Origin: Romboutsia maritimum
GTDB lineage: Bacteria > Bacillota > Clostridia > Peptostreptococcales > Peptostreptococcaceae
Assembly (NCBI RefSeq): GCF_002251085.2
Contig: NZ_NOJZ02000008.1
Coordinates: 1 to 64,000 of the forward strand
Length of the DNA stretch: 64,000 bases
Direction of reading: 5' to 3'
Part shown: positions 1 to 7,115 of the stretch, piece after piece
How positions within the stretch are numbered: the stretch's first letter is position 1
Layout: the number at the start of each line of letters is the position of its first letter
Notes under the pieces: generated by a model
The model's database searches: none
What the model saw: the letters and a program-made list of their open reading frames with translations, nothing else
What the model was told of the DNA's origin: nothing
Position numbers and translations under genes: made by a program

Positions 1-2639
1 TCAGCTTTATTCCATCCTTCTTTTGATACTTTTATAGCTGTTTCATATCTTGTATCTCCTACTATTTTCTTAGTATCAACTGCTACTAAACTTGAAGAAT
101 TTCCACCACTGTGTGAACTTCCTCCTGAACTAGATGGTTTACTTGGTTTTTCAACTGATTTTTGTGCTGCTTGTAATTTTTCATAGTTTTTAATATATTT
201 CTTTTGATTTTCACTTAACTTATTATATAAAGCTGTTGCTTTTTCAACTTTTTCTTTATCTTTAGTTGTTACATCCTTTGGTAATTCTTCTATTGCATTT
301 TTTACTCCTATTACAGAGTTTGTATCTGTGCAATCAAAGAATGGTTTTTGTCCTAATATAGTACGAGTACATGAATTAAATGCTCTTGTTATTTGAGGTG
401 GTTCATAATTCATTAGCCATTGGTCTACAGTATTATTTTCAAAGTCAAAGAATTTAAATTGAGCATCAAAAATATTTTTTCCATTTTTAGTAAATCTACT
501 ATCGCTTAATACATCTACTCCACCCATTGCTAAAGTTATCATTGCTTGACTATTTGTCCAAGGATTATTTGGAGAGCTTTCTGGGAACATACTTGTATAA
601 TATCCTTGGTTACTTTGCATTTTAGAAAGTGTGTCTATTACATGTTCAACTCCAAGTTTTACATCATAGTACTTATCTCCTTCTTTTGCATTAGGGTCAT
701 AATATTTTAAAATAGGTTGAATACCCATAGTACTCATGTCTACATCATTATTTAAATTAAATTTCTGAGCATCCCTAGCTCCTTTATGTATAAACTCTTC
801 TTTGTCAAAATATTGTTCTCCTTTTGGCATTGGATAATTATAGCTGTCTAATGCTAATATAGATGTTTGATATGCTAAGTATTTTCCTGAACTAGAGTTT
901 GCTTTGTCATTTGCAAGTATATTGATAATATCATATGATTCTATATCTCTAATATCATATCCTATTGCTGTAACTGCTAATGCAAGTTTTGCCCATTCTG
1001 TTACTGCAAAGTCTTTTTCTTTTATAATCTGTCCACATATTCCCTCTATTTGACCATCTTTTTTTAATTTTTTTAAAGTGTCTTGAATATTTTCAAATAC
1101 TTCATCATAATATCCTTCTCTTACTGGATAATTTGCTCTTGCTGCTGAAAATATATTCCAAAATTGAGTAAAATCATTAAATTTAAACTTTTCTTTTCCA
1201 CCATCTATTGCTCTATCAAATATCATATTGCTTGCTTGTTGTGCTTTCTTTATGTACTCTGGTTTCTTAGATTTATCTAAAACTGGTGCTTTGTTATCAG
1301 ATAAATTAGCTTTTGGTGGTAATGTTTTTCCTAATACAAAATTATATTTTGAATTATCATCAAATTCAATATTAAGTTTATCAAATTTAACTTGTACATC
1401 TACAAGTCCTTGTCTATCAGCAAATATTGCGCTATTTACTTTATAGTCAAATTTCACATTGTATTCTTTTATAAGTTTTTGAACTTCTTCATTATCACTT
1501 GTTGCTTCTAAACTTGTAACTTTTGCATCTAATTTTCCATCATATGTTTTGTCTTCTACATTTACTTTTACATCAACATCTATGTCTTTTTTAGTTGAAT
1601 CTATATATGGATATCCATCATTTACTTTTCCAGCTTCGTCTATCTTCCATATACCCTTAAAGTCAAATCCTGCATCTAAATATGTTTGTTTTGTTTTTAA
1701 TTCTTCTGTTGTTTTTCCTTTTAAAGAATAGTTATAAGACATATAACTTTTTTTAGGTATTATGTCTTTATTATAAAATGTAATTCCATCTATACTCTTA
1801 AACCCACTTGATGGATATATTTCATCTGATACTATTCCCTTCTTAGGGTCAATTCTACCAGTAAATACATCATATGATCCTAAAAATATACATTTATCAA
1901 TTTTAGCTTTTTTATAATATCCGTAGATACCTTTTTTATTGCATTCTATACCAGCAAATTTAAGCATTGAACATCCCACAGTTTCATATTCATCTTTATT
2001 ACCTATCTGCTTAAATTTAATAGCACTGCAACAATTTTCTATTCCTCCACTTCCCAAATCACATACTATTCCTCCAATATCATATTTTGAATTCTTCCAA
2101 TCTATCTTATCATTATATACATTTATATTTCCATATACATAAGTATTAGTAATTCTTCCTATATTAGTATTAGCTATTACACCAAATCTTTCTATTTGTT
2201 TTTTATTTTCTGTATCTCCAATTTTAATATCTGTGTGTACATTTACATTTGTTACAACTCCATTTTTACCTACATTTGCTATTAGCGAATAATTATTGTC
2301 ATGATAACTTTTTATTGTATGACTTTTTCCATCAAAAATACCTTCAAATGAATAACTAAAGTATCTATTTGTTTCAGCAGTATAAGGTATTAAATCAGTA
2401 TCCTTTAAGTTTATATCCTCTGTTAAAATTACTTTCTTATCTTTATATGTTACTTTATTATTCATATCTTCTCTAAATTTATTATAATCTTCTGGTGAGC
2501 TTATTATATAAACTCCATCTTTACATGGTAAACTAGGCTCTTTTTCTCCTTCTTCTGCAAATGAACTTATTGGAGCTATTAAATTCCCCATAAGTATAAA
2601 AGATAAGAGAATACTTTGTATTTTTATTTTTTTCTTCAC
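1..2639 (-). CDS. Wall-anchored surface protein with alpha/alpha-barrel region and CWB2 repeat (3' partial)
   Basis: Reads from a GTG at 2639 to the window edge, 879 residues visible. The GTG was chosen because it gives a lysine-rich signal peptide (KKKIK start, hydrophobic core, cut near SFAEE) and follows an AGGGGG ribosome binding site. Residues 30-400 contain beta-helix-like segments, including FDGKSHTI. Residues about 460-745 are helical with repeated short motifs such as NQGYYTSMF and NPWTNSQAMITLA, as in prenyltransferase/cobalamin-binding alpha6-alpha6 barrels. A Ser/Gly linker follows, then the start of a cell wall binding repeat 2 (GDTRYETAIKVS), which attaches proteins to secondary wall polymers in this family. 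Downstream of a cobalamin riboswitch and a DUF4430 gene, so I infer surface cobalamin capture. Domain assignment by eye only. Confidence 0.75.
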   Translation of the reverse strand, partial: MKKKIKIQSILLSFILMGNLIAPISSFAEEGEKEPSLPCKDGVYIISSPEDYNKFREDMNNKVTYKDKKVILTEDINLKDTDLIPYTAETNRYFSYSFEGIFDGKSHTIKSYHDNNYSLIANVGKNGVVTNVNVHTDIKIGDTENKKQIERFGVIANTNIGRITNTYVYGNINVYNDKIDWKNSKYDIGGIVCDLGSGGIENCCSAIKFKQIGNKDEYETVGCSMLKFAGIECNKKGIYGYYKKAKIDKCIFLGSYDVFTGRIDPKKGIVSDEIYPSSGFKSIDGITFYNKDIIPKKSYMSYNYSLKGKTTEELKTKQTYLDAGFDFKGIWKIDEAGKVNDGYPYIDSTKKDIDVDVKVNVEDKTYDGKLDAKVTSLEATSDNEEVQKLIKEYNVKFDYKVNSAIFADRQGLVDVQVKFDKLNIEFDDNSKYNFVLGKTLPPKANLSDNKAPVLDKSKKPEYIKKAQQASNMIFDRAIDGGKEKFKFNDFTQFWNIFSAARANYPVREGYYDEVFENIQDTLKKLKKDGQIEGICGQIIKEKDFAVTEWAKLALAVTAIGYDIRDIESYDIINILANDKANSSSGKYLAYQTSILALDSYNYPMPKGEQYFDKEEFIHKGARDAQKFNLNNDVDMSTMGIQPILKYYDPNAKEGDKYYDVKLGVEHVIDTLSKMQSNQGYYTSMFPESSPNNPWTNSQAMITLAMGGVDVLSDSRFTKNGKNIFDAQFKFFDFENNTVDQWLMNYEPPQITRAFNSCTRTILGQKPFFDCTDTNSVIGVKNAIEELPKDVTTKDKEKVEKATALYNKLSENQKKYIKNYEKLQAAQKSVEKPSKPSSSGGSSHSGGNSSSLVAVDTKKIVGDTRYETAIKVSKEGWNKA

Positions 2640-2674
2640 TGCTACAATTCCCCCTATTTTTTAATTTATATCTT

Positions 2675-2706
2675 AAAAAGAGTCTTTTATATAAAAGACT
2701 CTTTTT
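2675..2706 (-). terminator. Intrinsic terminator after the DUF4430 gene
   Basis: A perfect inverted repeat (AAAAAGAGTCTTTTAT and its complement) with flanking A/T runs lies between the DUF4430 gene and the surface-protein gene. It would terminate most minus-strand transcripts, so the surface gene depends on read-through or its own promoter. Confidence 0.8.
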
Positions 2707-2741
2707 CTTTGTAAAAAAATTCAATTCTCAGATAAATTTTT

Positions 2742-3530
2742 TTATAATAATCCATCCACTACTTCTTGTTCAATTTCTAAATCATTCAGTGCATTCATAA
2801 GTTTATCATAATTAGTAGCTGATTGACCTTCATTTGCCATTTTTCTTATTAATTCACTCTTATCAGCTTTTGTATTTAAAAATGAACTACTTGGTCCCCA
2901 GTTATAATATCCATATTCAGTAAGTTCTTCTCCTTGTGGTATCCATCCTGAATATCCTAAATCACAACCTGCTGCTAATGAGAATTGGCAACGTATAACA
3001 TCTCCATCTTTAACTGTAGATGCTATGGTAACATCCTTACTGTCATTTAATGTTGTAACCCAACCAGCTACACCGTTGTATTCTTTTTCACTTAAGAATT
3101 TATCTGTAGCATTTGTTTTAACTTCTTGATTTTTATTAGTTGACCAGCATACATTTGGTAATTTATCTTTATGTTGATATTGTGCTGTATCATATAAAGT
3201 TTCATTCTTATCAGCAAATGCACTTACATATGGTCCGTATTGTGTCATCGCATGTTTCATACCATCTTGACTTTCTCCAAATTGAGTTTTTAATGCATCA
3301 TATATAGTTGGATTTTGTACACTATCTGGTATTGTTACTTTTACTGGTGCTTGGATTAAACCTTGTCCAAGTACTGATTTTTCTACTGTAAGGTATACTG
3401 TTGTTCCTGAAGATGCTACGGCTTCTTTAGTATTTGCATGTGCTAATGATGGCGCTCCTATTCCTACTGCAAATAAAGCTGCTAGAGATACTGATAATAA
3501 TTTTCTTTGTAATAATTTTTTCTTAAACAT
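2742..3530 (-). CDS. Secreted DUF4430-domain protein (transcobalamin beta-domain-like)
   Basis: 262 residues with a clear signal peptide (FKKKLLQRK, hydrophobic core, cleavage after SLAHA). There is no wall anchor or membrane segment, so it is predicted to be exported. The region near residues 150-195 (NGVAGWVTTLND, then VKDGDVIRCQF and AGCDLGYSGW) resembles the DUF4430 fold, which is also the C-terminal beta domain of mammalian intrinsic factor and transcobalamin. Three cysteines (in NVCW, IRCQF and GCDLG) could form a disulfide. It follows the cobalamin riboswitch transcript and precedes the surface alpha-barrel protein. The two together would match the two domains of an intrinsic-factor-type binder; this pairing is inference. 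Confidence 0.7.
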   Translation of the reverse strand: MFKKKLLQRKLLSVSLAALFAVGIGAPSLAHANTKEAVASSGTTVYLTVEKSVLGQGLIQAPVKVTIPDSVQNPTIYDALKTQFGESQDGMKHAMTQYGPYVSAFADKNETLYDTAQYQHKDKLPNVCWSTNKNQEVKTNATDKFLSEKEYNGVAGWVTTLNDSKDVTIASTVKDGDVIRCQFSLAAGCDLGYSGWIPQGEELTEYGYYNWGPSSSFLNTKADKSELIRKMANEGQSATNYDKLMNALNDLEIEQEVVDGLL

Positions 3531-3572
3531 AATTGATTTCCCCCTTGAATTGTTGTATTAATAATTTTTATA

Positions 3573-3611
3573 TAAAAAAATAGAGATATACCTTGATTAA
3601 GATATACCTCC
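3573..3611 (-). terminator. Hairpin terminator after the 151-aa protein gene
   Basis: A ten-base-pair stem with two G-U pairs (GAGGTATATC / GGTATATCTC on the minus strand) is followed by TATTTTTTTA. It sits 50 bases before the DUF4430 start, so it may limit how much riboswitch-driven transcript reaches that gene. Confidence 0.65.
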
Positions 3612-3659
3612 ATTCTTTGGTCAGTATAAAACTTCTATTTTAAATAATTTTAGTTGTTT

Positions 3660-4115
3660 TTATGCAGTTACAGTATTTTCTACTGCACTAATTATCATAT
3701 CTTCAAATTTGATATATTCTTTTTCTATTAATATTTGGCACAGTTCTTTTACTAATAATACTAGTACCTCTGCATTAAAGTCTTCTGCCATTGCTATGTA
3801 TGGAGTTTTTACTAATAACTCATTATTTTCATTTATTAAAAATTGATTTGCTTTATATGATAAATTTAATTCATTTACTAATTCTAATACTTCTTCTTTT
3901 TTAGATGAGTCTTTTAATCTTCCAAAGAATATAGTTACATTAGTGTATATTGATTCATCAAGTAAAACTCCTATTAAGCATTTGTTTTCTTTTATTTCTT
4001 GAAAACCTCTAAATAAAACTACTCCATTTTTTTCTATTATATTAAACATTTTATCAATGCCTATTTTTTTCATTTCTTCTTGTACTAACTGCTTTTTCTT
4101 TTGTAGTTCTTCCAT
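3660..4115 (-). CDS. Small cytosolic alpha/beta protein, YbjN/secretion-chaperone-like fold
   Basis: 151 residues without signal peptide or membrane segment. It starts with a charged helix (EELQKKKQLVQEEMKK), followed by alternating strands and helices and a final helix (FEDMIISAVENTV). The pattern of FRGFQEIKENK, then TNVTIFFGRL, then YKANQFLINENNELLVKTPY resembles YbjN-like or type III chaperone-like folds, but no decisive motif is visible. The ATG follows a GGAACATTT-type weak site with GGGGAGG a few bases further upstream. It is the second gene after the cobalamin riboswitch, followed by a terminator. I do not recognise its function. Confidence 0.6.
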   Translation of the reverse strand: MEELQKKKQLVQEEMKKIGIDKMFNIIEKNGVVLFRGFQEIKENKCLIGVLLDESIYTNVTIFFGRLKDSSKKEEVLELVNELNLSYKANQFLINENNELLVKTPYIAMAEDFNAEVLVLLVKELCQILIEKEYIKFEDMIISAVENTVTA

Positions 4116-4164
4116 AAATGTTCCTCCCCAGGAAATTTAAAATTATATTATAAAACAATGTTGT

Positions 4165-4314
4165 TTATAATTTTACAGATTTTGTAATTTGTTCTATCCT
4201 AATTGCTAAACCATCTTGTATTACTATTCTCATTTCCCCAAATTTCAAATCTCTTATAAGTTCGATTAGTTTAGCTTCTTTTTCATTTATTTCTAATTGT
4301 CTTGTTGCAGCCAT
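4165..4314 (-). CDS. DUF2292 (YezD-like) small protein
   Basis: A 49-residue ORF (MAATRQLEINEKEAK...). The ATG at 4314 follows a GGGGGATAGCTTT ribosome binding site. The core LIELIRDLKFGEMRIVIQDG matches the DUF2292/YezD family: one helix, then a short beta hairpin ending in a basic residue-rich tail. The function of the family is unknown; members are often next to sulfur or metal transport genes. Here it is the first gene after the cobalamin riboswitch and its terminator, so it would be repressed when cobalamin is plentiful if the riboswitch works in the usual way. Confidence 0.7.
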   Translation of the reverse strand: MAATRQLEINEKEAKLIELIRDLKFGEMRIVIQDGLAIRIEQITKSVKL

Positions 4315-4360
4315 AAAGCTATCCCCCTTACTTTTTTATTAATTTATAAAAATCCCCCAT

Positions 4361-4388
4361 TAAAAAAGAACCGATCTCTCGGTTCTTA
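4361..4388 (-). terminator. Expression-platform terminator of the cobalamin riboswitch
   Basis: Inverted repeat AAGAACCGA-TCTC-TCGGTTCTT, followed on the minus strand by a U run. It lies about 80 bases after the aptamer and 50 bases before the DUF2292 start, which is where a transcription-attenuating platform is expected. Confidence 0.75.
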
Positions 4389-4466
4389 TGCTCATAATAT
4401 GTAACAGTATATTTTTACATAACTGTTATTAATTACAGCATTCTTCCACCCCGAAAGAGCTTGTGT

Positions 4467-4645
4467 AAAATTTATGGCAGGTCTCCTGACTCGAAATCAT
4501 CCTAATCGCTTAATACCTTCCCAGTTTCCCAGTGGTTAAGGTTTAAAACCTAAAACTAAGCTTTCGTCATTCTTACAGTAGCGGGGGCTGTCGTGGAATT
4601 TAACCACATTCCCTTTTAACACACATTAAGTGTTACCATAAATTT
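4467..4645 (-). promoter_or_regulatory. Cobalamin riboswitch
   Basis: On the minus strand the conserved elements occur in order: GGGAATGTGG, then ACAGCCCCCGCTACTGTAAG, then CCACTGGGAAACTGGGAAGG, and at the 3' end GTCAGGAGACCTGCC (B12 box). The outer P1 stem pairs AAATTTATGG (4636-4645 side) with CCATAAATTT (4468-4476 side). It is oriented towards the DUF2292 / DUF4430 / surface-protein genes, not towards the activase gene. Adenosylcobalamin-type aptamers normally switch off cobalamin synthesis or uptake genes when the vitamin is abundant. Confidence 0.93.
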
Positions 4646-4725
4646 ACTATATTTTCTTTTCTCAATTAAAGAATAGTACTTATTTATTTAAAAGTCAACA
4701 ATTTAATTTATTTTTTCTCTTATTT

Positions 4726-5481
4726 CTATCTAAATCCAATAACTGCTGCACCTAATGCACCTATTATTTGAGTGTCTTGTGCAATAAAAATTTTTTTATC
4801 TAAGTTTTCCTCTAGCATTTTTACTAGTACTTTACTTTTTGCAAGACCTCCTGTAAATGCAATTTCATCTACTATATTACCTCTAGATAGCATAGATACA
4901 GACTTATTGGCAATAGATTTTAAAATCCCTGCTGAAACTTTTCCTGTTGAAATATTTTTAGCTAATAAACTTACAATTTCAGACTCTGCGAAAACTGTAC
5001 ACATACTAGATATATTTTCAGGCTCATTATTTTTTGCTAAATTATCAATTTCAGAAATATCACTTCCTAGAAGATTTGATGTTATTTCTAAAAATCTTCC
5101 CGTTCCAGCTGCACATTTATCATTCATTATAAAATTAGATACATTTCCATCTTCATCTAAGTTTATAACTTTACTATCTTGACCACCTACATCCAGAATT
5201 GTTCTTATATTTTTGTTTAAAAAATAAATTCCTTTTGTATGACAAGTTATTTCTGTTATTTTCTTATCAACAAAATCCATTGCTATTCTTCCATAACCTG
5301 TTCCTATTACTTTTTTTATTTTATCTTTTTCTATTCCTTCTTTTAAAAAATCATATACCTGAAGTGATGTAGTCTTAGGACTCCAACCTGTAGGTATTAT
5401 TATTTTTTTTACTATTTTTTCTCCATCAAATAGTACTCCCTTTGTTGCAACTGAACCTGAATCAATGCCTATACTATACAT
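4726..5481 (-). CDS. BadF/HgdC-type ATPase, activator of the adjacent double-cubane protein
   Basis: About 251 residues from the ATG at 5481, preferred over one 21 bases upstream because GGAGGAGAC stands directly before it. The N-terminal SIGIDSGSVATKGVLFDG and the central LDVGGQDSKVINLDEDG are the phosphate loops of the ASKHA ATPase fold. MNDKCAAGTGRFLE and SSMCTVFAESEI hold the two cysteines that, in a homodimer, bridge one [4Fe-4S] cluster in this family. FTGGLAKSKVL and GALGAA complete the signature. Family members hydrolyse ATP to push a low-potential electron into a dehydratase or double-cubane partner. The start overlaps the upstream gene's end closely, so the pair is one operon. Confidence 0.9.
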   Translation of the reverse strand: MYSIGIDSGSVATKGVLFDGEKIVKKIIIPTGWSPKTTSLQVYDFLKEGIEKDKIKKVIGTGYGRIAMDFVDKKITEITCHTKGIYFLNKNIRTILDVGGQDSKVINLDEDGNVSNFIMNDKCAAGTGRFLEITSNLLGSDISEIDNLAKNNEPENISSMCTVFAESEIVSLLAKNISTGKVSAGILKSIANKSVSMLSRGNIVDEIAFTGGLAKSKVLVKMLEENLDKKIFIAQDTQIIGALGAAVIGFR

Positions 5482-5489
5482 GTCTCCTC

Positions 5490-6662
5490 CTATTTTACAC
5501 ATACTCCTTCTTCTATCATTTCTACAAATGCTTCAAATCTAGTTCTTAATTGCTCTGTATCAGATTTAGAGTAATCAGTTTCAATTGTCATGTATGGTAT
5601 ATTTTTCTTAGTTGTTATAAACTCTTTTATTCTATTGCTTTCTACATTAAATGTATGACAAGCTTGTAAAACTACATCTATTACACCGTCTACTTCATAT
5701 TCATCTACTAATCTATCTAATAATTCAATTCTATTATCATTATGTAGCATACATGAACATCCTATATTTATGTATTTTTGAGCTAAAGCATCTATTGGAT
5801 CTTCATTTTCTTCATCAACTAATAAGTCAATTGCTCTTATTCCTCCACAAAGTTCGTAAGCTACTATTGATGCTCCACTTTCTTCTACAGTTTTTATTAA
5901 TTTCTCACTTATTCCACCTATTGGAGATCCTGTTATTAATATTCTTGGCTTATCTTTTTGTACTGGGCATTCTCCTTTTTCATATCTTTCTTTCATATCA
6001 TCTATTACTTTTCTTAAGTCTTTTTTTAATTCATCTCTATCAAATTTAAATCCAGCTTGATATAAAACTTGATGAAGTTCCATTCCTGTTAAAGCAGATG
6101 GTTTTAATTTTCCTAATTCGTAATACTCCCTTAAAAGTCTTCTTTCTTCATTTTTATCTTTTATAGCTTCTCTTATATCATCATCAGTTATTGTTACACC
6201 TAGTTCTTTTTCAACTTCTTCTTTTAATATTTTTATTTCTTCTTTCCATAATTTATATGTATATTCACCTTTTCTAGCATTAGGTAAATGCATTATATGA
6301 GTTCTTTTAACCTTATCTAATTCTTCATACATTTTTTTCTTACCATCACAAGTAGTTTCTCCTATTAATAAATCTGAAAAATAAAAATATGGGCAAGTAT
6401 CTGTTATAGCATGTCCATAACTTGATTTTATTAATGGACATAGATTTCTTGGAAGTACTTTTTCTGCATCTGGTATTGGCTCTTCACTTACTCCACAAAC
6501 ACCTACTGTAACTGCTTTAGCTGCCATTGGTATCTCAACTGGAGTATATGTACAAAATACTCCTACTAATTTTTTTCCACTTTCTTTAAGTTCTTTTGCT
6601 TTTATAAATCCTTTTTGTCTAGCTTCATTAAAATTATTAAATTTTTCTGGTAAATTTATCAT
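5490..6662 (-). CDS. Double-cubane cluster protein / 2-hydroxyacyl-CoA dehydratase D-component family (YjiM-like)
   Basis: 390 residues. Conserved cysteines occur as FCTYTPVE (about 37), NLCPLIKSSYGH (about 75), DTCPYF (about 89), ETTCDGKKKMYE (about 104), GGIRAID preceded by ELCGG, IGCSCMLHND and LQACHTFN. The TTCDGKKKMYE and SPIGG motifs are typical of the HgdB/FldC family. A single such subunit next to one activase, with no second dehydratase subunit and no CoA-transferase, matches the stand-alone double-cubane cluster proteins (DCCP, E. coli YjiM/YjiL type), which reduce small molecules such as acetylene in vitro. True substrate unknown. It is preceded by an AT-rich divergent promoter region. 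Confidence 0.82.
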   Translation of the reverse strand: MINLPEKFNNFNEARQKGFIKAKELKESGKKLVGVFCTYTPVEIPMAAKAVTVGVCGVSEEPIPDAEKVLPRNLCPLIKSSYGHAITDTCPYFYFSDLLIGETTCDGKKKMYEELDKVKRTHIMHLPNARKGEYTYKLWKEEIKILKEEVEKELGVTITDDDIREAIKDKNEERRLLREYYELGKLKPSALTGMELHQVLYQAGFKFDRDELKKDLRKVIDDMKERYEKGECPVQKDKPRILITGSPIGGISEKLIKTVEESGASIVAYELCGGIRAIDLLVDEENEDPIDALAQKYINIGCSCMLHNDNRIELLDRLVDEYEVDGVIDVVLQACHTFNVESNRIKEFITTKKNIPYMTIETDYSKSDTEQLRTRFEAFVEMIEEGVCVK

Positions 6663-7115
6663 TATTATCTCCCTCTTATCATTCTTAGTAAGATTTTATC
6701 ATCATTTAGCTTTTTTTAAGCATTGTTTATATCTATACTTTTCTTATTAAAAATAGGTATTTTTTATATAACTACAAAACCCCTAATTATTTAAAAATCA
6801 CTAATTTTTCAACAATGTGTTGATATATTATTTTTATGTATATATAATTATATATATAGATATATTTTTTCATTTACAATAGTCGCAATTTTTGAAAATT
6901 TTATACTATATAATAATTTGCATTATAAATACATACATTGTTAATAACTAATCTAATTAAAAGTCACTTTATTTATATTTCATATTGCTCTGTTATTAAT
7001 TTAACTTAAGTTTTAATCAAATCGTAAGCAACTATCATTTTATTAATTCATTTTTAATTTATACTAATTCTACTTACAATAAAAAATTTAATATTTTTAT
7101 TAGGGGGATAGAACT
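6663..7115. other. Divergent intergenic region between the double-cubane operon and the OPT gene
   Basis: About 450 AT-rich bases without a credible ORF. It holds a compact inverted repeat TCAACA-atg-TGTTGA at 6809-6823, which could be a regulator site, and AT-dinucleotide runs near 6840-6870. The OPT ribosome binding site AGGGGG ends close to 7108. No riboswitch consensus was recognised. Confidence 0.5.

Noticed and set aside
4431-4462. GGGGTGG-containing stretch resembling a T-box specifier end
   Set aside because: No T-box bulge sequence, stem I or aminoacyl-tRNA-type gene.
4440-4640. Cobalamin riboswitch possibly serving the double-cubane or activase genes
   Set aside because: Orientation is minus with the B12 box at the low-coordinate end, so it points to the DUF2292/DUF4430 genes.
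4772-5182. Plus-strand 136-codon ORF opposite the activase gene
   Set aside because: No ribosome binding site; it is the antisense shadow of a gene with full family motifs.
5651-6049. Leucine/histidine-rich 132-codon plus-strand ORF
   Set aside because: Composition is that of a frame shadow across the double-cubane gene, not of a protein.
6840-6870. Runs of TATATA looking like a repeat array
   Set aside because: Simple AT-rich sequence, no unit structure; no CRISPR repeats seen anywhere in the window.
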